From Phyllobacterium pellucidum (GTDB lineage: Bacteria; Pseudomonadota; Alphaproteobacteria; Rhizobiales; Rhizobiaceae): a stretch of 64,000 nucleotides of DNA. How positions within the stretch are numbered: the first letter of the stretch is position 1; the number at the start of each line of letters is the position of its first letter. The notes under the pieces are model-generated. The model saw only the letters and a program-made list of their open reading frames with translations. It was not told the DNA's origin and searched no databases. The stretch spans positions 124,001 to 188,000 of the forward strand of contig NZ_JABUMX010000005.1 in assembly GCF_013327855.1 (NCBI RefSeq), in the 5' to 3' direction. The position numbers and the translations under genes were made by a program. Positions 1 through 8,419 of this stretch are shown in pieces.

Positions 1-503
1 CCTCTCACCCCTGCATGCATCAGGGCCGCACTGATCGCGGCTGGATTGTTGAGGGTCTGATCGACGATCAGATTGGAAATGAGGCGGGGATCGGCATCGA
101 TCACCGTTCCGCTGCCTGGGGCATAGGTCTGGCCGGGGCCCGTCCCGCTTGCGGGCCGGCCATCACCACCGCCGCTGCCGCCAACGCCATAATCGTTGTT
201 GTCATAGATCATGCCAGGGCCGAAGACGAGACTGTCGCCGTCAGCATCGTTCATGTAGTTCGGGTCAAAAATACCGGGGAAGCTCTGGTCGGCTGCGCCC
301 CAACTCTCCCGGCCAGGGATGAGATTGTTATAGCTGCCATCGACGGTGCGAAGACCATAGGGAAGCAGGTGCGCCTGGGTAAGGCCATCATTGCCATTAT
401 AGCCTGCCACCAGTTCGGCCAGGTCACCGCCCGCTGCGTGCGCTTCCGCTATCTTGATCTGCTTAAGGATAAACTCGAGATCGTGCTTTACCAACGTTAC
501 CAT
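1..503 (-). CDS. Heme peroxidase-type secreted protein, N-terminal part (cut by window edge)
   Basis: An open frame starts at ATG 503 on the minus strand, after a GGGAGA ribosome site, and runs off the left edge without a stop. The visible 167 residues begin MVTLVKHDLEFILKQIKIAE and contain LLPYGLRTVDGSYNNLIPG and a Gly-rich stretch. I recall this N-terminus from large alphaproteobacterial animal-type heme peroxidases that often carry C-terminal RTX calcium-binding repeats and leave the cell without a classical signal peptide. No signal peptide is visible here. The catalytic domain lies outside the window, so the family call rests on the N-terminal signature alone. The overlapping plus-strand open frame is an antisense shadow. 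Confidence 0.7.
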   Translation of the reverse strand, partial: MVTLVKHDLEFILKQIKIAEAHAAGGDLAELVAGYNGNDGLTQAHLLPYGLRTVDGSYNNLIPGRESWGAADQSFPGIFDPNYMNDADGDSLVFGPGMIYDNNDYGVGGSGGGDGRPASGTGPGQTYAPGSGTVIDADPRLISNLIVDQTLNNPAAISAALMHAGVR

Positions 504-790
504 GACAGTCTCCCACGGAACTATGCTGTTGTCCTCGCCTCTGCTTCAAAGACGAAGCGGGCATTGTGGGAAGCATCTCTCGAACGGGTCACGGGTGTAA
601 CGGAACAAGGTCTGCCCAATTCCACTGTTCCAGGTCGTAAATCGCATTGTCGCAAGGTCGGAAAATGAATCAGACCTAAGGCTGATGGTCGATTGGACCA
701 ACGGCCTATGGAACACATGTCCTAATCTCCTAGCGGTCGCGCGTTCCTGCCGTATATTAGGGTCTGATCGGCTAGCTTCGGGAGGAATGC

Positions 791-2182
791 TTGCAAGGTA
801 AATGGAGGCAAGAAATCAAGGCGTGGTTTGGCGAGAAAAGCCTGTCAACGCAATTTGCCCTTGCCGGCGGCGTGTTCATGCTCGGAGCCATGTTTCTTGC
901 AGGGTCCGTTGTTTCGAACATCGTATCGAAGGTTACTGTCGAAGACACCGCCAGTGCGACCGCACTGTTTCTCCAAAGCTTGATCACCCCTCTTGTTCAC
1001 GACCTCGCAACGGTTGAATCTCTGTCGGCAGAACAGATCCAAAGGCTGGACGCTTTGCTGGGCGGCGATGAATTCAGCAAAAGGTTTCCGCACCTCGAGA
1101 TCTGGAAGGATGACGGCCTGATCGTCTATTCGAGATCGGCGGAGATTATCGGGCGAAGGTTTACCGCACCGCATGGCCTCGTCGACGCTCTTGCCGGAGA
1201 AGTATCGGCGCAGTATGCGGACCTGTCGGCCGCCGAACACACGGTGCGGGAATTCAACAAATCCTATCTCGAAATTTACGTCCCTATTCGCGAACTCCTT
1301 TCAGGCGATATTATTGCCGTTGCCGAGATCCACGAGGTACCCAGCCAACTTGAGGAAAAGCTTACCCTTGTGCAAAGACGCACTTGGCTGGCCATCGTGG
1401 CGGCGACCCTCCTTATCGTTCTCGGGCTGTTTGGAATCGTCTATCGCGGCAGCCGGTTGATCGATGTGCAGAAAGCCGGTCTCGTGCAGCGCCTTAAAAA
1501 GATCGAACAGATTTCCGAGCACAATCGTCGCCTGCGCGAGCGATCGCAGCAAGCCTCAAGCCGTGTTGCCGAGTTCAATGAAAGGGCGCTTCGCAACATC
1601 GGCGCCGATCTGCATGATGGTCCGGCGCAGTTGATAACGCTGGCGGCACTAAAACTGGATGAGGTACACCGTGCCCCGAATGGAGCCGCGCGGAAAATTG
1701 AGCTCAAGAAAATCGGCGGCGCGCTTTCGGAAGCACTGGATGAGATACGTTCGATCTCGAAAGGCCTGATGTTGCCGGATATCGAGAAGCTGGCACTTTC
1801 CGATTTGATTTTTCGCGTTGCGCGAAGTCACGAACAGCGAACGAATACCAAAGTGGACGTAGACTGCCTGCCAATCACGGAGCCCCTCCCCCTTGCCATC
1901 AAAATCTGCGTCTATCGCTTCGTTCAGGAAGGGTTGACCAACGCGTTCCGCCATGCGCGCGGTCACGAACAATCAGTCATATGTACCTTTGACGGCATGC
2001 AGCTTAACGTTTCAGTTAAAAGCGGAAACAACCTTCAAGACAGGGAGCCCCCCGTCTGGCGCGAAGGCATGGGTCTCAACGGGCTGCGGGATCGTGTCGA
2101 GAGCCTAGGAGGATCATTCCAGGTGTATTCGGGCCAGAACAGCGCCAACCGAATCGAGATGACCCTTGATTTCAGGAATTAG
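791..2182 (+). CDS. Membrane sensor histidine kinase (HisKA_3/NarX-like), orphan
   Basis: This 463-residue protein has a transmembrane segment near residues 22-45, an extracytoplasmic sensing region to about 195, a second membrane segment near 197-217, a short coiled linker and a cytoplasmic kinase core. The phosphoacceptor is His275 in ADLHDGPAQ, typical of HisKA_3 kinases that pair with LuxR/NarL-type regulators. The ATPase has an N box at FVQEGLTNAFRHA and a glycine box at GMGLNGLRDR. A TTG start at 791 is chosen because GGAGG sits 5 bases upstream and no in-frame ATG follows nearby; the ATG at 787 is out of frame. No response regulator gene adjoins it in the window, so the partner and stimulus are unknown. 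Confidence 0.88.
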   Translation: MQGKWRQEIKAWFGEKSLSTQFALAGGVFMLGAMFLAGSVVSNIVSKVTVEDTASATALFLQSLITPLVHDLATVESLSAEQIQRLDALLGGDEFSKRFPHLEIWKDDGLIVYSRSAEIIGRRFTAPHGLVDALAGEVSAQYADLSAAEHTVREFNKSYLEIYVPIRELLSGDIIAVAEIHEVPSQLEEKLTLVQRRTWLAIVAATLLIVLGLFGIVYRGSRLIDVQKAGLVQRLKKIEQISEHNRRLRERSQQASSRVAEFNERALRNIGADLHDGPAQLITLAALKLDEVHRAPNGAARKIELKKIGGALSEALDEIRSISKGLMLPDIEKLALSDLIFRVARSHEQRTNTKVDVDCLPITEPLPLAIKICVYRFVQEGLTNAFRHARGHEQSVICTFDGMQLNVSVKSGNNLQDREPPVWREGMGLNGLRDRVESLGGSFQVYSGQNSANRIEMTLDFRN

Positions 2183-2525
2183 CCAGCGCCTGGCATGTTC
2201 TCATCGTTGACGCTCATCGCTCGGCCGGGTGACAAAGGTGCCAACTATCTTTCGAGCCCAAGGTCGCGTTATGGTTAACAAATTGTTTTATTGGCATATA
2301 TTCGTGATAATTGAACCTAACGAGACATTCGTTTCTGTGTCTTGGATGTTACGCTGGACGAATGCATTTTGAGTCAACCAATCGCCTTTTGTGTCGAATT
2401 GACCATCCGACGGTCGCTTAAAGTACGCGGCACGGATCGTGCGCGGCTGTTTCCTCGGTCAAATATGTGCTCCACCGGGAAAGGAAACTCGGCCTTCTGG
2501 GCGTGAATTGAGACACCATAGATCC
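2183..2525. other. Gene-free stretch between the kinase and repC
   Basis: The two flanking genes converge here, so it holds their 3' ends. The middle part (about 2265-2420) is visibly AT-rich for this replicon. I see no convincing coding frame, tRNA or clear terminator. Because it lies just downstream of repC it could contribute to plasmid maintenance, but nothing in the sequence proves this. Confidence 0.4.
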
Positions 2526-3743
2526 TCATTCCCCTGCCACCAGCGTCGGGCGTATCCCATTGGCTTTGAGCGCCGCCATCAGCATGGGGCCGACGGTAAA
2601 CTCCCCTGCCCGCGCCTTTTCGGTCAAGGCCCGCAGATAGCCTCCGGCGGAATTGATGTGCTGGGCTCGTTCGAGGATCAGGGCGATGACGATGGCGGTG
2701 TTTTCCTCGCCAAAGACGTCGAGCGCCTCCGCATAGGCCGAGGGCGAAATGCCAAGGTAACCTCGCACCTGCGCCGCCGTCGCCATAAAGCCGCGCCAGT
2801 TGTCGATGCCGGCCGGCGCATAGTCGGCAATTTCCGGACAGGCCTTCATCACCAGACCCAATGGATAGGTTTTGGTGACATCCTCGGCCTTCTGCCGGAT
2901 GGGCTCGGATTTCGCGCCTTGGCTTTTTCTTGAGCCGGGTTCAAAGTCAGATGGAGAGTCGGTATTTGAATTCTGTTGTTGCGGCTCACTCTGAGACTCA
3001 TTGCCGCTCGTATTCTTGGTATTAATGTTGTTTTCCAGAAGGATAGCAACTTCCTCATGCAAATCGGCCATTGCGGCGAGGATCGGCTCCAGCGCGGCGA
3101 GGATAGCCTGGCGCGGGATGGCCTCGACCAGGGCGCGCAAACGCTGCCACAGCGTCGCCCAGTCGCCTGGGATGGCTTCGGCAACGGCAACCTCGATCAG
3201 CTTGGCGATATCGCGGCGATGCAGGGTAATACGCTCGCGCACGAGCTTCAGCGCCCGTTTTTCAGCGCGCACACTTTCTGCTGCGGCTTCGATCTCCTCG
3301 GCGCGGACAAGCAGCGGCGCCAGCGAGAAGCCGAAAGCGTCGGTAATCTCCCCTCCCCTGCCCTTGTGCGAATAGCGCTTGCCGTTGGGGCTGTCCTTGC
3401 GGGTAATCAGGCCGCATTCGACCAGCGCTGCCAGATGCCGGCGCAAGGTGGCGCTCGCCATGCCGTGCGCGCGCATTGAGAGCTGCACGTTCGATGGAAA
3501 GACGACGAGCCCGTTAGCGCTGGAAAGTTCATTGTCCGGCAGGAACGACAACAGCGCATTGAGAACGGCAAGCGCCCGATCGCCGATGCCGATGATGTCC
3601 TTGCCTTCGCACAGCCAACGATAGATCTGCCATTTGTCGGCCGTCTTGTCCTGATCCACCGTCTGCGCCTGGCGCTGGGCCTCCAACTGGCCAAGCGACA
3701 TCGCCCGCCGCCCGAAGGGCGTCGTTATGAGATTTCCGAGCAT
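2526..3743 (-). CDS. repC: RepC replication initiator
   Basis: This 405-residue protein is the replication initiator of repABC plasmids, acting at an origin inside its own gene. Its N-terminus (FGRRAMSLGQL, then DKWQIYRWLCEGKDIIGI) and the winged-helix region around residues 75-125 (FPSNVQLSMRAHGMA, LRRHLAALVECGLITRKDSP) are typical. A hydrophilic linker rich in Asn, Gln and Ser near residues 237-265 precedes a conserved C-terminal domain ending in GIRPTLVAGE. It is the last gene of the operon, 155 bases after repB. Expression is expected to be limited by RepA/RepB repression and by the antisense RNA encoded just upstream. Confidence 0.97.
   Translation of the reverse strand: MLGNLITTPFGRRAMSLGQLEAQRQAQTVDQDKTADKWQIYRWLCEGKDIIGIGDRALAVLNALLSFLPDNELSSANGLVVFPSNVQLSMRAHGMASATLRRHLAALVECGLITRKDSPNGKRYSHKGRGGEITDAFGFSLAPLLVRAEEIEAAAESVRAEKRALKLVRERITLHRRDIAKLIEVAVAEAIPGDWATLWQRLRALVEAIPRQAILAALEPILAAMADLHEEVAILLENNINTKNTSGNESQSEPQQQNSNTDSPSDFEPGSRKSQGAKSEPIRQKAEDVTKTYPLGLVMKACPEIADYAPAGIDNWRGFMATAAQVRGYLGISPSAYAEALDVFGEENTAIVIALILERAQHINSAGGYLRALTEKARAGEFTVGPMLMAALKANGIRPTLVAGE
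2961..3060. other. AT-rich segment inside repC, candidate replication origin
   Basis: This is the most AT-rich part of repC and encodes the Asn/Gln/Ser-rich linker. In studied repABC plasmids the origin lies within repC in an AT-rich block, so this is the best candidate here. That is family knowledge plus base composition read by eye; no iterons or DnaA boxes were recognised. Confidence 0.4.
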
Positions 3744-3837
3744 CTCGTTTCACCTTTTCAAAAAGGCAAAAGAACTCAACTCGCCAAAACGACGCCAATG
3801 ACTCTTGACAGTGATTCGGGGAAATGCGATTCTCAAG

Positions 3838-3893
3838 TTGCTACAGATGAGAAGGGCTTCCACGACGGCAACGTTTGGGGGCCTTTTTCTTTT
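3838..3893 (+). ncRNA. Antisense RNA (ctRNA/incA) in the repB-repC gap
   Basis: repABC plasmids usually encode a roughly 50-60 nt countertranscribed RNA between repB and repC, opposite to the operon, which lowers RepC synthesis and causes incompatibility. On the plus strand TTGACA at 3805-3810 is followed after 17 bases by a weak GATTCT (3828-3833), giving a start near 3840. The transcript could fold its end as a stem (arms near 3852-3863 and 3876-3885, with G-U pairs and a bulge) running into a T-rich tract at 3884-3892. Position and orientation fit; exact ends are inferred. Confidence 0.6.
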
Positions 3894-3898
3894 GCGGT

Positions 3899-4927
3899 TT
3901 AGTCTCCCGTTGTTTCCTTGGCTGACTTCCTGAAAGCCTCATAGAGATCTCCCAGATTGTCGGCGATCCATTCGGCAAAGCGTGGGCCGTTGCTCGCCTC
4001 GAGCGTAACCGTGGCCTTCTTTGCAGTTGTTTTCAGCGTAACGCTGACAGACCTGTCACTTGGAGCCCAAACCTTGGCCGCGGTGGCTGCTCGCGCCTTG
4101 TCAGGCCTTCGCCTCACGATCTCGACGGCTTTTTGAAAGCGCTGGTCACTGGACATGGCTCTGCAGTTGTCCGCGGACAACAACGCCAATAAGTCCTTGA
4201 GCCTTGATTTCGGCGCCAGCTCGGCAAACTCCATCCACCGCCGCCTCCCGACCCCCGGTGCCGCGCCGATTGCCTCAATAAGTTCGACCGGAATTTGACG
4301 TACAACCGAGATCATCTTCGAAAGAGCCGCCTTGTCCACGCCAAGCGCAGCCATGATCGTATCGCGCGAGAACGACCGTTCTTCGAGACGAACCGCAAAG
4401 AGGGCCCGCTCGATATAGGACAGGTTGGTTCGCGCATTATTCTCCTGGCCCTGACTGACAACCAGCTGATCATCGGAAAGCTCCCGGATGACGGCGCGAA
4501 CCTTGGTGCCCAGCTGCCTTACCGCCGCCAGCCGGCGGTGACCGTAGGCGACCTGATAGCGGCCCTTATCCTGCGGGTGTGGACGCACGAGGATCGGCAC
4601 TTGCTGGCCGTGGCTCTTGATCTGTTCAACGAGTTCGGCAAGTTCCGCCGCATCGATGCCAAGGCGATCGCTGATGAAAGATCCGTCAACGATGGCGGGG
4701 TCAAGCTCGACAATCGTCTGACCTTCGGCCAGTTGCTTCTCGATATCCTGCGCGCGCTCGAACTTCTGCGTGATGCTACCGAGCGTCTTTGTGATGCCGC
4801 CAATGGGCGTGCTCCGCACGGCAGGGGCGACAAAGCCGGCGAGCGGTCTCGTGGCCGTCATTGGCGTTGCCGTATCCGGGGCGGCACTCTCGGCGGCGGA
4901 AACCCCGATGAGGTTCTTGCGGGCCAT
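3899..4927 (-). CDS. repB: RepB, ParB-family centromere-binding partition protein
   Basis: This 342-residue ParB-like protein binds parS and partners with RepA in plasmid partition and operon autoregulation. After a short N-terminal RepA-contact region it has the ParB nuclease-like domain (ILVRPHPQDKGRYQVAYGHR, then GQENNARTNLSYIERA) and a helix-turn-helix region (LGVDKAALSKMISVVRQIP). The C-terminal part should dimerise. Its ATG overlaps the repA stop as TAATG, indicating translational coupling. A perfect parS-type palindrome lies inside the coding sequence at 4166-4181. Confidence 0.97.
   Translation of the reverse strand: MARKNLIGVSAAESAAPDTATPMTATRPLAGFVAPAVRSTPIGGITKTLGSITQKFERAQDIEKQLAEGQTIVELDPAIVDGSFISDRLGIDAAELAELVEQIKSHGQQVPILVRPHPQDKGRYQVAYGHRRLAAVRQLGTKVRAVIRELSDDQLVVSQGQENNARTNLSYIERALFAVRLEERSFSRDTIMAALGVDKAALSKMISVVRQIPVELIEAIGAAPGVGRRRWMEFAELAPKSRLKDLLALLSADNCRAMSSDQRFQKAVEIVRRRPDKARAATAAKVWAPSDRSVSVTLKTTAKKATVTLEASNGPRFAEWIADNLGDLYEAFRKSAKETTGD
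4166..4181. other. parS-type partition site 1 (inside repB)
   Basis: GTTGTCCGCGGACAAC is a perfect 16-bp palindrome and fits the repABC parS pattern I recall, GTTNNCNGCNGNNAAC. The identical sequence occurs upstream of repA at 6244-6259. Confidence 0.8.
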
Positions 4928-6120
4928 TATTTCCTCCCCCAGGTAGCGTTGAGGAGGCCTTCGATTTCGGAATTGACAGCGTTGAGCGACTCCATCGCCC
5001 GGTCGTAGGTGCCCCGCGTAAACTGGCTCCGTTCGACTTCATAGAGCGTCTGTTTGGTCACGCCCGCATCGGAAATCGCGGTCGATTTCAGCATGGGATT
5101 GTGTAGCATTCGATTGCCGAAGATCGCCCGCATGAATCCGGTCATCTGGTTCTGCGGACCATCATTGGGCTCGTAGCGCGTCACGAGATAGCGCATCCAG
5201 TCATAGCTTGTGCGGCCGCCTGCCCGCTCGACCACGGCCATCATCTCGCTGGTCATGGCTAGAAACTGCGACATGGACATCACGTCGAGCATTTGCGGAT
5301 GCACGGTAATCAAAACCGACGTTGCTGCGCACAATGCCGACATCGTCAGGAAGCCGAGCTGTGGCGGGCAATCGATGATAACGACGTCGTAAAGGCTTTC
5401 AATGTCGGCGAGCACCTCGCCTATGCGCGCGAAGAACATCGTCTCCGCCGATCCCGATGTGATTGCCCGTGGCGTTTCATGCTCGAACTCCATGAGTTCC
5501 AGATTGCCCGGCACGATATGGAGGTTTTGTGTATATGTGGCCCGAACGATCTCTGCGATCGGCCGCGGGTCCTCGTAGCGTATCGCACCGTAGAGCGTTT
5601 CGCTCTCGCCTACGTCGAGTTCCGGTTGATGGCCGAAGAGCGCCGACAGCGAAGCCTGCGGATCGAGATCCACCGCCAGAACGCGCTGGCCGCGCAGCGC
5701 GAGATATTGCGCCAGATGCGCAGAGGTTGTCGTCTTGGCCGACCCGCCCTTGAAGTTCATCACCGCGATGACTTGCAGCTTTTCCCCAGACCGGCGGTTG
5801 GGTACGTATTTTTGCGATCCGTTCTTTTCGTCGAGGGAGCGCCGGATCCGCTCCATATCGGCTGGCGTATACATCCGCCTGCCGTTTGCGAGGGGTTCCG
5901 GTCCATGTCCTTCCGATGCCACCTGCCGCAGATAGCCTTCACCAATACCGATATAGTAGGCGGCCTCGGCCGGCGTGAACTGCCGGATGCTTTTCTGGGA
6001 CGTTGGGGGAAATATCTTCTGCTGATGAAGCTGGAGCTGGCGTGACAATTCCAGCGAATCCGCGGACAACATCGATGGCAGGTGCTCCTGCTCGCCGCTT
6101 TGGATTGGTGACTGTAACAT
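4927..6120 (-). CDS. repA: RepA, ParA-family partition ATPase and operon autorepressor
   Basis: This 397-residue ParA-type ATPase drives segregation with RepB/parS and represses the rep promoter. The N-terminal third carries a MerR-like helix-turn-helix (FTPAEAAYYIGIGEGYLRQV, then NGRRMYTPADMERIR). The deviant Walker A is MNFKGGSAKTTTSAHLA near residue 121, followed by VLAVDLDPQASLS and a Walker B region at YDVVIIDCPPQLG. Length is normal. The first ATG is taken; a second at residue 17 (MLSADSLELS) is possible. It is the first gene of repABC, preceded by two palindromes (6133-6173) and a parS site. Confidence 0.97.
   Translation of the reverse strand: MLQSPIQSGEQEHLPSMLSADSLELSRQLQLHQQKIFPPTSQKSIRQFTPAEAAYYIGIGEGYLRQVASEGHGPEPLANGRRMYTPADMERIRRSLDEKNGSQKYVPNRRSGEKLQVIAVMNFKGGSAKTTTSAHLAQYLALRGQRVLAVDLDPQASLSALFGHQPELDVGESETLYGAIRYEDPRPIAEIVRATYTQNLHIVPGNLELMEFEHETPRAITSGSAETMFFARIGEVLADIESLYDVVIIDCPPQLGFLTMSALCAATSVLITVHPQMLDVMSMSQFLAMTSEMMAVVERAGGRTSYDWMRYLVTRYEPNDGPQNQMTGFMRAIFGNRMLHNPMLKSTAISDAGVTKQTLYEVERSQFTRGTYDRAMESLNAVNSEIEGLLNATWGRK
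6055..6070. other. Degenerate parS-like site at the 5' end of repA
   Basis: TCCGCGGACAAC at 6059-6070 matches 12 of the 16 bases of the two perfect parS sites; the outer four bases on one side differ. It lies within the first codons of repA. It may be a weak RepB site or a coincidence of coding sequence. Confidence 0.35.
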
Positions 6121-6659
6121 CGGTGATCCTCGAACTGCGCAATTGACGAAACTTTAGCTCAAACTGCGCAGTTACAATATGGCCCGATTCGTAAAGAATT
6201 CACAAACATTTAACCATGGCGTGAATTGGCGGCCAGAGCGGCTGTTGTCCGCGGACAACTTTGGTAATTTAAAGCCACCTGCATCCCTTGAGTTAGGCTC
6301 CGGACTGCCGCAGCCTTACGATAGGGGCGGGGAGATCGTCGTCGCCATAACGCCTGGTATAGAGCCAGCATCCCTCGTTCTTCGCACTGGAATATACCCT
6401 CCAAAGGCAACAGCCAGCCACGCGGACAGCCACGGCCTCATCTCCAGAAATATTGCGGGAAACACATTCCCGCCTCCTGACAATTACGATTTCCTTCACT
6501 AAAGTGCTCTCATGGCCTGAAGGTGCGCCTGCCGTCCGCACTCCAGAAATGGAGCATGGTGAACGCCTTCGCATAATGTTTCCTGACCTTCCAAACGTCG
6601 GGCGGAATTATCTGCAACGCGGGCACGGGTATGAATTTCGCCGGATGAAAGGAAACGTT
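6121..6659. promoter_or_regulatory. repABC control region and upstream gap
   Basis: This region holds the repA promoter on the minus strand. Two palindromes directly upstream of repA, AACTGCGCAATT (6133-6144, one mismatch) and AACTGCGCAGTT (6162-6173, perfect), sit 29 bases apart and are good candidates for RepA operators. A perfect parS lies at 6244-6259. The rest, to the VOC gene at 6660, shows no convincing gene; the plus-strand open frame at 6179-6502 resembles no known protein. Confidence 0.65.
6244..6259. other. parS-type partition site 2 (upstream of repA)
   Basis: This is a perfect 16-bp palindrome, identical to the site at 4166-4181 inside repB. It is about 124 bases upstream of the repA start, where RepB binding could also influence rep transcription. 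Confidence 0.8.
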
Positions 6660-7199
6660 ATGCGTGATTACCGCAATGCGAAAGCTATGGCGAAAGTGCT
6701 GAGAGATGCATTCGCCGAACGCGAACAGGCCATCAAACAAAGCGAAGCACTCGAGATTGTGGCCCGGCAGTTTGGCCTGGCGAACTGGAACATCCTCGCC
6801 GCGCGGATCGATGGCGTGGCGGAAAACAGTGCTATCGCCTTTGAACAGGCTGTCCCAATCGTCAGAATATTCGACGTGGCGAAGGCGCACGAATTCTATC
6901 TGGGGTTCCTGGGCTTCAAGGTCGATTGGGAACATCGCTACGGCGACAACTTTCCGCTTTACACGCAAATCTCCCGTGGCGGTCTGCGGCTACACCTGTC
7001 CGAACATGCAGGCGATGCAACGCCGGGTGGCAACATGGTTATCTACATGAAGGGGATACGAACGTTCCACGCAGAACTTTCGGCAAAAAACTACCGTTAC
7101 ATGAAGCCTGGACTTCATGACGAGGGCACTCGGCTTGAAGTCGAGGTAACCGACCCCTTCAACAATCACATGCGATTCATGGAAGTGAAAGACGCGTAA
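6660..7199 (+). CDS. Glyoxalase-superfamily (VOC/bleomycin-resistance-like) protein
   Basis: The start at ATG 6660 follows AGGA with normal spacing and gives 179 residues. The first ~45 residues (RNAKAMAKVLRDAF, EALEIVARQFGLANWN) form the small helical domain seen in front of some glyoxalase-like proteins. A single VOC domain follows (IVRIFDVAKAHEFYLGFLGF, then LRLHLSEHAGDATPGG, and LEVEVTDPFNNHMRFME). Such proteins bind small molecules or metals and include drug-binding resistance proteins, but this subfamily has no function I can name. It stands alone between the rep control region and tonB, ending head-to-head with tonB's 3' end. Confidence 0.85.
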   Translation: MRDYRNAKAMAKVLRDAFAEREQAIKQSEALEIVARQFGLANWNILAARIDGVAENSAIAFEQAVPIVRIFDVAKAHEFYLGFLGFKVDWEHRYGDNFPLYTQISRGGLRLHLSEHAGDATPGGNMVIYMKGIRTFHAELSAKNYRYMKPGLHDEGTRLEVEVTDPFNNHMRFMEVKDA

Positions 7200-7204
7200 T
7201 CGAC

Positions 7205-8416
7205 TTAACCGCCAAAGGCGAGGGGAACGTCAAACGCCCAGCTCGAGCGTTTGGCGTCGGCGGGGATCGGAGGGAAGGGCGCAGCACGCCTGACTGTCTC
7301 AATCCCCGCCCGATCGACGGCGGGATTGCCAGAACTGCGGCCGACCGCAACGCTCGATACGCTGCCATTATTGGCGACGACGAAGGAAACGATCAACTCA
7401 CCGCGCAATCGCCCCTGGCGGCGCAAAGCGCGCCGAAGCTTCGACGTCACCGTACCCGGATAGTTGGATACCGCCGCATTTCCCTCAACGGTGGACTTTC
7501 CTTTGGCGTTGCCATCAGAACTTTTGTCGCCATCGCTCTTGCCGTCGGCAACGCCGACGCGCGCTGTGCGCTCATTCGAGCCCTTACGGCCCTGTGCTGC
7601 TAGTCGCTTGGATGGCTTAGCCGGCTTTGCTTCGCTCTCTATTTTTGCCGTTCGCTGCACGGGTTTTTGAACCGGGGCGGGGTCGGTCTTCTCCACGATG
7701 TGCGGCGCTTCCGCCGAACTCTCGGCAGGCTCTTCAACCGGCTGGACTGCAGCGGTCTTAACGTCCGCCGTCTGCGTTACCGGGGCGACGCTGCCGTGTT
7801 CAGACGGAACCTGCACCGCAAGCACTTCCAATGCGTCAGCGGGTGCAACGGTTGCTGGCGTCTCCTCGACGGCCGTGACATTTTCTGCCGGTTCAACAGG
7901 CTTAATCTCTTCCGCAGGTACCGGTGTCTCAATTGGGGCGTCGCTTGCGGCAGGGGAGGGCGGTACTTCGACATTTTCCACCGGTATCGGGATTGGTGCC
8001 TGCATCGATATCAGTGTGACATTGGTCGCATCAGGAAGTTGATCCGGCTCACCTGAGCTGTTCATGTCGACGGCGCCGTCGCCAAGCAAAGACGCCATGG
8101 TCTGCTGGCTTCCAGCAATCAGGACTTCGTCTGCGATGAACCCGACCATGAAGAGTACCAGCGCGGCATGAAAGCCGCACGACAGAAGGAGCTTGCGATA
8201 CCAGCTTGTTGCGACAGGCACCGGCGTGCTTGACAGGCTTTCGCCTGCGTTGGCATCCGGTGAAAGTTCCATCGCCGACGCGCCCGGTAGTTGCTGATGC
8301 TCTTCGGGATGCGCGTAGGAGAGGAGCAGACTGGTATCGGAGACAAGATGCAGCGCTGGCGGTTCCGCCAGCCTGACAGGCTGGGGCTCGGAACGAAATG
8401 CCAGCGCGTAGGCCAT
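7205..8416 (-). CDS. tonB: TonB-family energy transducer of the heme locus
   Basis: TonB couples the proton motive force of the inner membrane to the outer-membrane receptor. There is a cytoplasmic N-terminus of about 75 residues, one membrane segment (LLLSCGFHAALVLFMVGFIA), a long periplasmic region rich in Pro, Glu, Val and Lys, and a C-terminal TonB domain (YPGTVTSKLRRALRRQGRLR, then SSGNPAVDRAGIETVRRA). ATG 8416 is preferred because GGGAG lies 7 bases upstream; GTG 8419 directly before it is possible. It follows the small periplasmic gene and heme receptor on the same strand, so it probably serves that receptor. No exbB or exbD is in the window. Confidence 0.92.
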   Translation of the reverse strand: MAYALAFRSEPQPVRLAEPPALHLVSDTSLLLSYAHPEEHQQLPGASAMELSPDANAGESLSSTPVPVATSWYRKLLLSCGFHAALVLFMVGFIADEVLIAGSQQTMASLLGDGAVDMNSSGEPDQLPDATNVTLISMQAPIPIPVENVEVPPSPAASDAPIETPVPAEEIKPVEPAENVTAVEETPATVAPADALEVLAVQVPSEHGSVAPVTQTADVKTAAVQPVEEPAESSAEAPHIVEKTDPAPVQKPVQRTAKIESEAKPAKPSKRLAAQGRKGSNERTARVGVADGKSDGDKSSDGNAKGKSTVEGNAAVSNYPGTVTSKLRRALRRQGRLRGELIVSFVVANNGSVSSVAVGRSSGNPAVDRAGIETVRRAAPFPPIPADAKRSSWAFDVPLAFGG

Positions 8417-8419
8417 CAC

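Noticed and set aside
15..668. 217-residue open frame on the plus strand
   Set aside because: It is antisense to the heme-peroxidase N-terminus, which has a ribosome site and recognisable family sequence; the plus-strand translation is low-complexity and matches nothing.
6179..6502. 107-residue open frame upstream of the VOC gene
   Set aside because: It begins inside the repA promoter region and covers a parS site, lacks a good ribosome site and resembles no protein.
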